Numbered from the stretch's first letter, positions 23,482 through 31,717 are shown. The stretch: 40,788 nt of DNA from Sandaracinus sp. (GCA_002699025.1 PABA01000171.1:1-40788), one strand, 5' to 3'. Notes: generated by a model from the sequence alone, not told the origin. Translations and numbers: made by a program.

Positions 23482-25173
23482 TCAGCGAGCGGACACCGGC
23501 AGCCGCCGGGCGGGCGGGTCCGGCGCGAAAGCGGGCGCGTCACCCCGGTCCTCCGTCGGCCCGCTCGCCTCCTCGAGGCGCCGCTCCCCGGCCGCGCACG
23601 CATAGGAGATCGCGTGGCTCGGCTCGCCCTCGTCCGCCAGCACCCCGTCGACCACGTAGTAGTCCGCCTGCACGCGCGCCGCCGTCAGGTCGAGCACGAT
23701 CCACCCACGCTGCCGGAAGTTCACGTAGCGGAGGTGCGGGTTCGCCTCGAGCGCCGCCTCCTCGAGCGCCATGCCGATCACGCCCGGCGCCCCCGGCGAG
23801 CTCACCGCGCTCGTCACGAACTCCACGCCCACCGAGCCCTCGCTCGTCTCCGGGTCGTAGGCCTCGGGATCGTGCGGGTCCGAGGTCAGCTCCTGCGCCC
23901 AATGCGAGTGGATGTCCCCGGTCAACACGACCGGGTTCTCGACGTCGGCGATGGCCGCGAAGAGCCGCTCCCGCGCGCCCGGGTAGCCGTCCCACTGGTC
24001 GGTGTTGTTCGGGCTGAACTCGCCCTCTTCGCTCTCCGCGTCCCACTGGCCGACCATCACCTGCTGGCCGAGCACCTTCCAGGTCGCCGTGCTCGCCTCG
24101 AGCTGCTCCTCGAGCCAGGCCTCCTGGTCGTCGCCGAGGATCGTGCGCGCCGGATCGGCGTCCGCGAGCTCGCTCCGCGAGACCTGCTCGTCCCGCCCCC
24201 AGATGCGCGTGTCGAGCATGATGAGGTCGACGAGGTCGCCGTAGGCGAGCTTGCGCCAGAGGTGGCCGTCCTCCGTCTCGCGCGTCGGCAGCCACTCGAG
24301 GTTGGCCTGGAGCGCGACGCTCTTGCGCTCCTCCCAGTCGCCTTCCGAGGCGTCGTGGTTCTCGGCGCCGCCGGACCAGGAGTCGTTGGTCGTCTCGTGG
24401 TCGTCCCAGACGCAGATGAAGGGGTGCTGCTGGTGAACGGCCTGGAGATCCGGATCGAGCCGGTAGTGCGCGTAGCGCCGCCGGTAGTCGGAGAGGCTGA
24501 CGATCTCGTCGGGCGGATCGTACTCGCGCATCCCGCCGTAGTCGCCGGAGCCGTACTCGTAGATGTAGTCGCCGAGGTGCACGCAGGCGTCCAGGTCCTG
24601 GATCTCGGAGACGTGCCGGTAGACGTGGAACCAGCCGTGCGCGTAGCTCGCGCAGCTCATGACGACGAAGCGGAGCCGGTCGACGCTGCCGCTCGGCGCG
24701 GTCTTGGTGCGCCCGACGGGGCTCGTGAAGCCGAGGCCGGTGAAGCCGTAGTAGTAGGTGGTCGCCGGGTCGAGGCCGGTCACGTCGACCTTCACGGTCC
24801 AGTCGCGATCGGCGTCGGTCGTGAAGGTGCCGCTGGCGACGACGTCCGTGAGCTCCGGATCGGTCGCGACCGTGTAGTCGACGTCGGCGCTCGCGAGGCC
24901 GCCGTCCTCGGGGGTGATGCGCGTCCAGAGGATGACCGCGTCCGGGAGCGGGTCGCCGCTCGCCACGCCGTGGATGAAGCCGGAGGTCGGGAGCGGCGGC
25001 AGCATGGGCCCCCCGTCCACGCCCGCGTCCGTGCCCACGCTCCCGTCGACGCCCTCGCCGGCGTCCGGGGTCGTCATCCCGTCGTCGTCCCCGCAGCCCA
25101 CGAGCGCGCCGCCCGCCACCGTCCCCAGGCCCGCCAGGCCGGTTCGCTTCAACCAATCGCGCCGCTTGATCAT
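23482..25173 (-). CDS. phoD: PhoD-type alkaline phosphatase/phosphodiesterase, Tat lipoprotein
   Basis: A 563-residue protein of the PhoD family. The N-terminus MIKRRDWLKRTGLAGLG has a twin-arginine motif (RRDWLK) and a lipobox-like LVGC, so it should be exported folded by Tat and probably lipidated. An N-terminal Ig-like domain (GFIHGVASGDPLPDAVILWT, the PhoD_N signature) precedes the catalytic core with MSCASYAHGWF, HLGDYIYEYG, WDDHETTNDSW and LTGDIHSHW, the usual metal-binding stretches. It hydrolyses phosphate mono- or diesters outside the inner membrane. The start at 25173 has GAGGG about 9 nt upstream; ATG 25188 adds MRVSA. The tail after the core (GDAPAFAPDPPARRL) is low complexity. 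It stands alone; no pho-box is recognised. Confidence 0.9.
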   Translation of the reverse strand: MIKRRDWLKRTGLAGLGTVAGGALVGCGDDDGMTTPDAGEGVDGSVGTDAGVDGGPMLPPLPTSGFIHGVASGDPLPDAVILWTRITPEDGGLASADVDYTVATDPELTDVVASGTFTTDADRDWTVKVDVTGLDPATTYYYGFTGLGFTSPVGRTKTAPSGSVDRLRFVVMSCASYAHGWFHVYRHVSEIQDLDACVHLGDYIYEYGSGDYGGMREYDPPDEIVSLSDYRRRYAHYRLDPDLQAVHQQHPFICVWDDHETTNDSWSGGAENHDASEGDWEERKSVALQANLEWLPTRETEDGHLWRKLAYGDLVDLIMLDTRIWGRDEQVSRSELADADPARTILGDDQEAWLEEQLEASTATWKVLGQQVMVGQWDAESEEGEFSPNNTDQWDGYPGARERLFAAIADVENPVVLTGDIHSHWAQELTSDPHDPEAYDPETSEGSVGVEFVTSAVSSPGAPGVIGMALEEAALEANPHLRYVNFRQRGWIVLDLTAARVQADYYVVDGVLADEGEPSHAISYACAAGERRLEEASGPTEDRGDAPAFAPDPPARRLPVSAR

Positions 25174-25188
25174 CGCCGACACCCTCAT

Positions 25189-25773
25189 CCCATCTCGCGC
25201 CCCGCAGGCGCCAAGCCAAGTCCGTCCGCCCGGACCACCCCGGGTCCGGCCAACGCATCGCCTCGGTGTGCGCCCACCCTGCGACGCGACCGTGACGAAC
25301 CCGTTTCATATCGGTCTCGCCGGCCCCCGTCACGCGTTCGCCCGCGATCCGTCACACCGGCGGAGAAGGGGGCCGTCATGCCGAGACGGGGCGGCGCGCG
25401 CTCCTCCGCCTCTATTGGACGCTCGAAGAGCTCGACCCGGCGCGGAGCTCGCCCGGGGCGCCTGCCGCGCTCACGCCGCACCGCGGGGAGGCGGCCGGCT
25501 CGCCTCGGCCCGCTTCGAGCCCGGGAGCAGCGCCGTCATCGGGCCCGGGGGCTTCCCCGCGCGGCGGCGCACGCTCCGCCGATGGATGGCCCGGACCAGG
25601 GCCAGGGTGAAGCTCTCGGAGGAGCGGGGAGCGGCCTTCGGGGACGAGGTCGAGGGCACGAGCGGAGGATGCCCGAGCGCCGGGCGGGCGAGGTGGCAGC
25701 GTCGCGACGACTCGGTGGCGGTCGGCGCGACGAGCGTGACCCGAGGGCCGCGCCCGCGAAGCCGATCGCGGCG
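25189..25773. other. 585-bp gap with no supported gene
   Basis: Short frames exist on both strands but they are Arg/Pro/Ser-rich and lack start contexts or recognisable motifs. A less GC-rich patch at about 25295-25315 (GTTTCATATCGG) may hold a promoter for the PhoD gene. A decayed gene cannot be excluded. Confidence 0.5.
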
Positions 25774-26778
25774 TCAGGCCGCGGGGATCGTGGTGACCCT
25801 CCGCAGCACCGCGAGGTAGCCGGGCGCCGTGTTCCGGGCGTCGAGCATGCCGCGCTCGGCGAGGAGCCGGTGCAGCTCGGGGAGCCGGTAGTGGGGGACG
25901 GTCATGAGCAGGTGGTGCTCGAGGTGGAAGTTCACGTGGTGCGGCGCCAGGAAGAGGCGCGCGAGGAGCCCGGCGCGCGTCGTGCGCGTGTTGCGCCAGG
26001 GGTTCGGGGACCACTCGGTGCAGGCATGCTCGGCGATGGCGCGGAGGCGCAGCACCAGGCTGTAGGTCGTCATCCAGGCACCGACCCAGAGCAGGTAGAG
26101 GCGCGGGTGCCCGAGCGCCCAGAGCAGCCCGAGGAGCGCGCCGTTCGTGAGGAGCACCGGGCCGAGGTGGCGCGCCGCGTGGCGGAGGCGCGCGCCGAAG
26201 GGCCGCGGCTCGGCGCGGCCGAGGAAGGTGGACGCCGTGTAGCGCACGTAGGCGAGGTCGATGGCGAGGAGCCCGAGGACGCGCCGCGCGCCGGTCCAGC
26301 CGACGAGGTCCCGGAGGAGCTTCCGGGCGAGCGAGGCGCGGCTCGTCGGGAAGGCCTCGACGAGGCCCCGGTCGGGGTCGCCCTCCGTCCCCGCGTGCAC
26401 GTGGTGCCGCCGGTGGTGCTCGCGGTAGCGGACGAGGTCGGCCCAGACGGGCGCCGCGCAGAGCCAGGTGCCGACGAGGTCGTGGAGGCCCTTCGTGCGG
26501 AAGAGCGAGCGATGCGCGCACTCGTGCGTGAGCACGGCCAGGGCGAGCTGGCGGCTCCCGATCAGCGCGAGCGCCAGGAGCACCGTGAGCGCGTGGGGGA
26601 AGCAGGCGACGAGCGCCATGGCCCCGGCGACGATGCCCCAGTCGGTCAGCAGGGAGAGCGCCCCGCGCAGATCCGAAGCGCGCGTGAGCTCGGCGATCTC
26701 CTCGCGGCTCAACACCGCCGTGATCTTCGTCGGCGCCTTCGCGTCCTCCACGCCGGTCGCCTCGGCGTCCGCGCTCAC
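25774..26778 (-). CDS. Fatty acid desaturase family membrane enzyme
   Basis: A 334-residue integral membrane di-iron enzyme (PF00487 type). The three histidine boxes are HECAH (85-89), HHRRHH (121-126) and HLEHH near residue 285. Hydrophobic spans surround them (IVAGAMALVACF, LTVLLALALIG, LYLLWVGAWMTTY). It would insert a double bond into, or hydroxylate, an acyl chain or related lipid; the substrate is not clear from sequence, and carotenoid or sphingolipid hydroxylases share the boxes. The GTG start at 26778 overlaps the stop of the PaaX-like gene (GTGA) and has GGAGG 7 nt upstream inside that gene, so the two are translationally coupled. The longer frame to 26823 is less likely. The preceding regulator and the facing acyl-CoA dehydrogenase suggest lipid adaptation. 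Confidence 0.85.
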   Translation of the reverse strand: MSADAEATGVEDAKAPTKITAVLSREEIAELTRASDLRGALSLLTDWGIVAGAMALVACFPHALTVLLALALIGSRQLALAVLTHECAHRSLFRTKGLHDLVGTWLCAAPVWADLVRYREHHRRHHVHAGTEGDPDRGLVEAFPTSRASLARKLLRDLVGWTGARRVLGLLAIDLAYVRYTASTFLGRAEPRPFGARLRHAARHLGPVLLTNGALLGLLWALGHPRLYLLWVGAWMTTYSLVLRLRAIAEHACTEWSPNPWRNTRTTRAGLLARLFLAPHHVNFHLEHHLLMTVPHYRLPELHRLLAERGMLDARNTAPGYLAVLRRVTTIPAA

Positions 26779-27602
26779 GCCGCGTCCTCCTCGCGCTCCT
26801 CGTGGAGCGCCTCGCGCCAGCACTCGCGCCCGATCGCGTCGAGCCGCGCCATGGCCTCCACCAGCGCGTGGCGGAGCGCGACGTCGACGATCGGCGCGGG
26901 CAGCAGCGGGTCGTAGGCGAAGTGCCGCAGCACGGCGCCGCCGACGCGGAAGCTCTCGCAGGCCCCCGCCTCCCAGCTCAGCGCGGGCATCTCCGCTTCG
27001 AGCGCCTCCACCGCCCCGAGCAGCGCCGCGCAGCGCCCGTCGAGCTCGGCCGCGTCCCAGAGCGTCGCCGCCTCCTCCTCGGCCACGCCGAGCCCCTCCG
27101 CGCGGAAGACCGGCACGCCCGCGTCGAGGCCGAGCTCCTCGAGCCGCGCGGCGAGCTCCGCGGCGTCCTGGTCGAGGTTGTCCGGGCGCACCTCGAGGCC
27201 CGGGCGGAGCGGGCGGAAGCCGAGCAGCGAGAGGGCCCGCTCCCGCGTGCGCTGGGCCGCCCGATCGGCGCGCGGCAGGCCCCCCGTCGCCACCGCGATC
27301 CAGCCCCCGTCCCAGGGCCGCACGCGCGCGGGCACCTCGCGCCAGCGCTCGACGTGCGCCGCGACCGCCTGGCCCGCCGGCGCGAGCCGGTAGTGACCCC
27401 GGCGCGGCGCCTCGACGAGCCCACGCGCGCGGAGGCGGCTGAGGGCGACGCGGATGGCGCCGCCCTCGAGGTCGAAGAGCTGCCCCGCCCGGAGGAGCGA
27501 GGCCACCGGCAAGCCGTGGGGCCCGTCCTCGCCGAGCACCGAGAGGAGCTCGAGCACGAGCGAGCGCGCCGTCGGCTCTCTTGTAACGTCATGAGACTGC
27601 AT
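26775..27602 (-). CDS. PaaX-like transcriptional regulator
   Basis: A 275-residue protein with the PaaX architecture. An N-terminal winged helix (about 10-85: RSLVLELLSVLGEDG, LFDLEGGAIRVALSRL, ARGLVEAPRRGHYRLAPAGQ) has the ALSRLxxRGLV-x3-RRGxYxL pattern of the family. A central region follows (WIAVATGGLPRADR), and then a C-terminal helical domain with RHFAYDPLLPAPIV, the DPxLP motif. PaaX represses phenylacetyl-CoA catabolism by sensing a CoA thioester; relatives often sense other acyl-CoAs. Here it is co-transcribed and coupled with a desaturase gene and divergent from an acyl-CoA dehydrogenase gene, so an acyl-CoA signal controlling lipid genes is inferred. The start at 27602 lies beside an AT-rich island that may be its operator. 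Confidence 0.8.
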   Translation of the reverse strand: MQSHDVTREPTARSLVLELLSVLGEDGPHGLPVASLLRAGQLFDLEGGAIRVALSRLRARGLVEAPRRGHYRLAPAGQAVAAHVERWREVPARVRPWDGGWIAVATGGLPRADRAAQRTRERALSLLGFRPLRPGLEVRPDNLDQDAAELAARLEELGLDAGVPVFRAEGLGVAEEEAATLWDAAELDGRCAALLGAVEALEAEMPALSWEAGACESFRVGGAVLRHFAYDPLLPAPIVDVALRHALVEAMARLDAIGRECWREALHEEREEDAA

Positions 27603-27660
27603 CGTCGAACGGACGAAATAACATGGTCAGCCCATTGCGTCCATACGGCGTAACAAGCCT
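27576..27660. promoter_or_regulatory. AT-rich operator/promoter island at the PaaX-like gene start
   Basis: This stretch is markedly less GC-rich than its surroundings. It holds CTTGTAACG (27579-27587), GAAATAACATGG and CGTAACAAG (27649-27657). The near-inverted TTGTAACG/CGTAACAA pair spans the start codon of the regulator gene and could allow autoregulation and control of the divergent dehydrogenase gene. The rest of the 276-bp gap to 27878 holds a 31-bp tandem duplication. Confidence 0.45.
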
Positions 27661-27819
27661 CGAGGGCTCGCGGTGTGGCACGCCGAGCCGATCGCGAGCC
27701 GCCCCGCTCCGCGCACGGGCCTTCGCACCGAGCAGGGCGGTACGCGGCACGCGGCAGGTCCGCGTGACCCGCACGACGACGCGCAGCCGACGCGCCGGGC
27801 CGAGGCCGCGGCCACGCGC

Positions 27820-27870
27820 CCGACGATCTCCGGCTACGCGGCCGCGCGGCCGACGATCTCCGGCTAGGCT
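27820..27870 (+). promoter_or_regulatory. Duplicated promoter segment with -10 box TAGGCT
   Basis: CGACGATCTCCGGCTA occurs at 27820-27835 and again at 27851-27866, a 31-bp period. The second copy runs into TAGGCT (27865-27870), which ends 8 nt before the ATG at 27879; the first copy gives TACGCG at the same place. The duplication may have created or moved the promoter. Confidence 0.45.
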
Positions 27871-27878
27871 CCCCGGCG

Positions 27879-29657
27879 ATGGCCAACCCGCTGATCGACG
27901 ACCGGCTCGTCGACCTCCTCCTCCGCGACGTCCTCCAGGCCGAGCGCCTCACCGCCCTCCCGCACTTCGCGGACCACGGGCCGGAGACCTTCGAGCTCTA
28001 CCTCTCCGCCTGCCGCCAGCTCGCCCGCGGCGCCCTCGCCTCGAGCTACCGCCCCCTCGACCTCGAGCCCCCGGTCTTCGAGGGCGGCCGCGTGCGTCTC
28101 CACCCGCGCTTCGGCCCGCTCTTCACGCAGCTCCGCGAGCTCGGCGTCATCGCCGCCACGCGCCCCGAGGAGGTCGGCGGCCAGCAGATGCCGCTCACGG
28201 TCAGCACGCTCGCCCACACCTACCTGATGGCCGGCAACCTCTCGGTCGCCGCCCTCGCCTGGCTCACCACGGGCGCCGCGCACCTCGTCGAGGCCTTCGG
28301 CGACGACGCCGTGAAGGAGCGCTTCCTCGCGCGCATGTATGCCGGCGAGTGGACCGGCACCATGGCCCTCACGGAGCCCCACGCCGGGAGCTCCCTCGGC
28401 GACCTGACGACGAGCGCCACCCCCGCCCCGGACGGCACCTACCGCATCCGCGGCGCCAAGATCTTCATCAGCGGCGGCGACCACGACGTCGCCGAGAACG
28501 TCGTGCACCTCACGCTCGCGCGCATCGAGGGCGCCCCCGAGGGCACGAAGGGCATCAGCCTCTTCGCCGTCCCGCGGCTCCGCGAAGAGGGCGGCGCCCT
28601 CGTCGACAACGACGTCCACGTCACCGGCGTCATCCACAAGATCGGCTGGAAGGCCCTGCCCAGCCTGGCCCTCGGCTTCGGCGACCGCGGCGACTGCCAC
28701 GGCTGGCTCGTCGGCGCGCCGCACCAGGGCCTCCGGATGATGTTCCAGATGATGAACGAGGCGCGGATCAGCGTCGGCGCGACGGCGGCGGCGACGGCGA
28801 GCGCCGCCTACCACGAGGCCCGGGCCTACGCGCTCGAGCGGCGGCAGGGGCGCGCGCTCGGCGAGAGGGGCGGCGAGCCCGTGCGCCTCGTCGAGCACCC
28901 GGACGTGCGGCGCATGCTGCTGCGTCAGAAAGCGATCGTGGACGGCAGCCTGGCGCTCGCGGCGACGACGGCGCTCCACGCGGACCTCGCCGAGCACGGC
29001 CCCGAGGACGCGCGCGAGCGGCACCGCCTGCTCCTCGACCTGCTCACGCCGATCACCAAGACCTTCCCCTCCGAGGCCGGCTTCGAGGCGACGGCGCTCG
29101 CCGTGCAGGTGCTCGGCGGCTACGGCTACACGAGCGAGTACCTGCCCGAGGCCTTCCTCCGGGACCAGAAGCTCAACACGATCCACGAGGGCACGACGGG
29201 CATCCAGAGCCTCGACCTGCTCGGGCGGAAGGTCATGGCGCGCGGCGGCGCGGGGCTGCGCGTGCTCGCCGAGGAGATCCAGCGGGCGCTCGCGGAGGCG
29301 GAGGCGGCGGGGCTCGAGGAGGGGCTGCGCGCGCCGCTCGGGGCGGCGCTGGGCCAGCTCGGCGCGCTCACGGCGACGCTCGGGCAGCGGGGCATGGCCG
29401 GGGACACGCTCGGCATGCTCGGGCACAGCGTCGACTACCTGACGGCGAGCGGGCTGCTGGTGATCGGCTGGCAGCACCTGCGCCTCGCGACCGCGGCGAC
29501 GAGGCGGCTCGAGGGCGGCGCGGACGCCTTCGCCGAGGGGCTCCTCCGGGGAGCGCGCTACTGGATGGCCACCGAGGTGCCGCGCGTCGCTCACCTCTGC
29601 CGGCTCTGCGAGACGGGCGAGCCGAGCTACCTCGAGATGCAGCCCGAGTGGTTCTGA
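27879..29657 (+). CDS. Acyl-CoA dehydrogenase
   Basis: A 592-residue flavoenzyme of the long, C-terminally extended acyl-CoA dehydrogenase group. The FAD/substrate middle domain shows MALTEPHAGSSLGDLTTSAT and IRGAKIFISGGDHD. The C-terminal helical domain has AVQVLGGYGYTSEYLPE and DQKLNTIHEGTTGIQSLDL, where the Glu of HEGT is at the usual catalytic-base position. A further C-terminal domain of about 130 residues (after GRKVMARGG) matches the extended members of roughly 590-600 residues. It catalyses alpha,beta-dehydrogenation of acyl-CoA with electron-transfer flavoprotein as likely acceptor, the first step of beta-oxidation. It is divergent from the PaaX-like regulator and desaturase, and probably shares that regulator. 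The start at 27879 follows a -10 box by 8 nt. Confidence 0.92.
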   Translation: MANPLIDDRLVDLLLRDVLQAERLTALPHFADHGPETFELYLSACRQLARGALASSYRPLDLEPPVFEGGRVRLHPRFGPLFTQLRELGVIAATRPEEVGGQQMPLTVSTLAHTYLMAGNLSVAALAWLTTGAAHLVEAFGDDAVKERFLARMYAGEWTGTMALTEPHAGSSLGDLTTSATPAPDGTYRIRGAKIFISGGDHDVAENVVHLTLARIEGAPEGTKGISLFAVPRLREEGGALVDNDVHVTGVIHKIGWKALPSLALGFGDRGDCHGWLVGAPHQGLRMMFQMMNEARISVGATAAATASAAYHEARAYALERRQGRALGERGGEPVRLVEHPDVRRMLLRQKAIVDGSLALAATTALHADLAEHGPEDARERHRLLLDLLTPITKTFPSEAGFEATALAVQVLGGYGYTSEYLPEAFLRDQKLNTIHEGTTGIQSLDLLGRKVMARGGAGLRVLAEEIQRALAEAEAAGLEEGLRAPLGAALGQLGALTATLGQRGMAGDTLGMLGHSVDYLTASGLLVIGWQHLRLATAATRRLEGGADAFAEGLLRGARYWMATEVPRVAHLCRLCETGEPSYLEMQPEWF

Positions 29658-29889
29658 GCGCGGCGCGAACGGCTCGTCGCTCTGGGCCAGGCATCGACGC
29701 CCGTGACCGCCGCCAATCACCTCGTATGGGTGATCGATCCCTCGAGGAGCTCGAGAAGTGATCGTCGCTCACATCTAGACAATGGAGGGCACATCCCAAT
29801 CCAAGGGCGATTCAGGCACGCTGGAAGACAATATGCGACGGAAGAGGCGCACAGATCTAAACAAAACCTTGGCGCCTGCGCGAACGGCT

Positions 29890-29901
29890 CCACGATCGTG
29901 G
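29890..29901. promoter_or_regulatory. Perfect 12-bp palindrome before a start codon
   Basis: CCACGATCGTGG ends 2 nt before the ATG at 29904. It sits at the edge of a less GC-rich region (29755-29880) that probably holds the promoter. It could be an operator. Confidence 0.4.
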
Positions 29902-29903
29902 AC

Positions 29904-30575
29904 ATGATTCGCATGGCCGTGCTGGACGACTCCCTTCCCACCCAGATGGACGAGGCCGGCGCGCAGCTGGACGACGTCGAGATCGCCTTCAAGGGCGAGC
30001 GCCCGGACGCCTTCCTCTCCGCCTGCCGCGAGACCCGGCCCCACGTGATCGTGGTCAACGTGGACCTCTTCGAATCCGAGCCCGACCCGGCGCGGGTCAT
30101 CGCGAAGCTGAAGGAGGAGACCGGCGCCGAGCTGGTCATCGCGCTCTACTCCTTCCTCCGTCGCCGCGACCTCGAGGCCCTCGCCGAGCACGGCCGACCC
30201 ATGCGCGGGCCCGTCAGCCTGGCCCGGCTCCGTACCCAGATGCTCAGCGTGATCGTGAAGCACGTCCTCGGCGGTCCGTCCGGAGCGCGCCCCGAGAAGC
30301 CCCCCGCGGTCGAGCCGGGCCCGGCGCGCTTCAGCAAGCCGCAGCTCGCCCGCCTGATGGAGATCTCCTCGGTCGTGGACTGCGAGTGCCCGAACCACCT
30401 CGCCGAGATCGTCGCCTCCCTGGGCGCCTTCGAGGCCTACGCCAAGAACTGCGAGAACAAGAGCCCGAAGGACGCCGAGGTGCACGCCGACCTCGCCCTC
30501 TTCACGGCGCAGGCGCGGGCCATCATGGAGTCGGCGCTCCAGCGCATCGTCGAGCACGAGCGCATCGTCATCTGA
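29904..30575 (+). CDS. Pseudo-receiver protein with C-terminal CECP helical domain
   Basis: A 223-residue cytoplasmic protein. Residues 1-118 resemble a response-regulator receiver: acidic pair D8-D9 (AVLDDS), strand HVIVVNVD with D54 at the phosphorylation site, and LYSF with S83. The conserved Lys is replaced by Arg (MRGPVS, R101), so it may be a degenerate receiver. After a Pro-rich linker (about 120-143), the last 75 residues form a helical domain with VDCECPNHLAEIVASLGAF and EAYAKNCENKSP. I recall this CECPxHL pattern from C-termini of proteobacterial MerR-like and other sensor proteins, without a firm function. Its Cys160 and Cys162 could bind a metal or cofactor. The start at 29904 was chosen over 29703 because the upstream codons are atypical and AT-rich. 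GTG 29898 and ATG 29913 are alternatives. Confidence 0.75.
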   Translation: MIRMAVLDDSLPTQMDEAGAQLDDVEIAFKGERPDAFLSACRETRPHVIVVNVDLFESEPDPARVIAKLKEETGAELVIALYSFLRRRDLEALAEHGRPMRGPVSLARLRTQMLSVIVKHVLGGPSGARPEKPPAVEPGPARFSKPQLARLMEISSVVDCECPNHLAEIVASLGAFEAYAKNCENKSPKDAEVHADLALFTAQARAIMESALQRIVEHERIVI

Positions 30576-30607
30576 TGGCGCGGTCATCTGAGCGCGCCGT
30601 CATCTGA
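30567..30607 (+). repeat. Three 16-bp units each ending in a stop codon
   Basis: GTCATCTGA occurs at 30567-30575 (the gene stop), 30583-30591 and 30599-30607, a 16-bp period with related flanks (GCGC). The repeat extends the last codons and stop of the pseudo-receiver gene into the gap. Confidence 0.7.
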
Positions 30608-30635
30608 GCGGGATCGAACTACCGGGCAGAGGTAC

Positions 30636-30641
30636 TAGACT
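30636..30641 (+). promoter_or_regulatory. Candidate -10 box TAGACT
   Basis: TAGACT ends 6 nt before the ATG at 30648, as expected of a leaderless transcript. Confidence 0.5.
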
Positions 30642-30647
30642 CGGCCC

Positions 30648-31253
30648 ATGCGCACCGCCGCCCTGCTGCTCTGCTGCCTCGCGCTCGCGGCCTGCGACGA
30701 GCCGACCGAGCCCACGCCCGCGCCGGAGCCTCCGCCGGCCGAGGAGGCGCCCGCGGACGAGCGCCCCGCGCCGCCCGCCCTCGACGCCCTCGCCGAGCCC
30801 GAGGGCGGCGAGGCCCGCGCCGCGCTCCCGGCCGCCGACGGAACCTTCGACACCCCCACGCTCTCCGCGCTCTTCGGGAGCGACGAGGAGCGCGTCCTGG
30901 TCGTGCTCGCCGAGGGCGACACGCCCGACGCCCGCAAGGTGCGCCTGACCTTCTTCGGCGCGCTGACCCCCGGCGCGCACGAGGTGGTCCGGGACGCCGC
31001 GCGAGGCGATCGGACGGAAGTCTTCACGGTCGCCCTCGACCACATGCCGGACCTCCGCGTGACCGAGGGCGAGGTCCGGGTGGAGCGCCTGGAAGAGGAC
31101 ACGCTCGTGGCGACGCTCGACGCGGAGGTCCGCTCGCGCACCTACGCCGAGCCGCTCCGGCTCCGCGCCCGGCTCCACGCCACCCGCGACGACTTCTACG
31201 ACGCCCAGCTCGCGCACGAGCGCGCCATCCGCTCCCAGCTCCGCGGCCGCTGA
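30648..31253 (+). CDS. Lipoprotein of unknown function
   Basis: A 201-residue lipoprotein: MRTAALLLCCLALAAC, lipobox LAAC (Cys16), then a Pro/Glu/Ala-rich linker of about 45 residues (PTPAPEPPPAEEAPADER). The mature domain (about 65-185) is predicted beta-rich, with FGSDEERVLVVLAEGDTP, LTFFGALTPGAHEVVRDAAR and EVFTVALDHMPDLRVTEGEV. It contains no Cys after the lipidation site. No family is recognised. The start follows a -10 box by 6 nt. It is the first of two same-strand genes (next is the single receiver, 59 bp downstream), but each appears to have its own promoter. Confidence 0.8.
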   Translation: MRTAALLLCCLALAACDEPTEPTPAPEPPPAEEAPADERPAPPALDALAEPEGGEARAALPAADGTFDTPTLSALFGSDEERVLVVLAEGDTPDARKVRLTFFGALTPGAHEVVRDAARGDRTEVFTVALDHMPDLRVTEGEVRVERLEEDTLVATLDAEVRSRTYAEPLRLRARLHATRDDFYDAQLAHERAIRSQLRGR

Positions 31254-31300
31254 CACGCCCCGGGAGCGTCTCACGGCGTGCTCCGTCCCTCGATTGGGTC

Positions 31301-31306
31301 TATCCC
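31301..31306 (+). promoter_or_regulatory. Candidate -10 box TATCCC
   Basis: TATCCC ends 6 nt before the GTG at 31313; only the last T of TAnnnT is missing. It supports the GTG start of the receiver gene. Confidence 0.4.
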
Positions 31307-31312
31307 ATTCGG

Positions 31313-31717
31313 GTGGCATCGCCTCCGCCGCGAGTCGTCGTGGTCGACGACGACGACAGCATCCTCCGGATGATCCGGCTCGCCCTCGAGGCGGCCGGCT
31401 TCGAGGTCGAGTCCGCGAGCTCGCCCATCGGCGTCGGGGCGCTCGTGCGACGGGTGGCGCCCCACGTCGTGGTGCTCGACGTCTCCATGCCCGGCCTCGA
31501 CGGCGAGGGCGTGGCGGGCCTCCTCGCGAAGAGCACCGGCTCGCGCCGGCTCCCGGTCGTCTTCTACTCGGCGCTCGACGAAGACGCGCTGCACACGCTC
31601 AGCAAGCGCACGCCCGACAGCACCTACGTGCAGAAGGGCAGCCCCCTCCCGGCCCTCGTGGACGCGGTGCGGCGCATGGCCCGCCTCTACGCGAGCGAAG
31701 CGCCGCCGAGCCGCTGA
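31313..31717 (+). CDS. Single-domain response regulator receiver
   Basis: A 134-residue CheY-like receiver and nothing more. The acidic pocket is D12-D15 (VVVVDDDDS), the phosphorylation site is D56 (VVVLDVSMPGLDG), the Thr/Ser is S86 (VVFYSALDE) and the conserved Lys is K108 (TYVQKGSP). All key residues are present, so it should be phosphorylated by a histidine kinase; none is encoded nearby. It has no output domain, so it must act by protein contact or as a phosphate relay. It ends 13 bp before the convergent Ser/Thr kinase gene. The GTG start is the first possible one and gives the right length. The start VASPPP is short and suits the domain. Confidence 0.9.
   Translation: MASPPPRVVVVDDDDSILRMIRLALEAAGFEVESASSPIGVGALVRRVAPHVVVLDVSMPGLDGEGVAGLLAKSTGSRRLPVVFYSALDEDALHTLSKRTPDSTYVQKGSPLPALVDAVRRMARLYASEAPPSR

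Noticed and set aside
25471-25659. 62-codon minus-strand frame in the gap before the PhoD gene
   Set aside because: No ribosome binding site, no recognisable motif, biased composition; not enough to call a gene.
25412-26521. Minus-strand frame overlapping the desaturase gene and the 585-bp gap
   Set aside because: Arg/Pro/His-rich shadow frame; the desaturase frame has the three His boxes.
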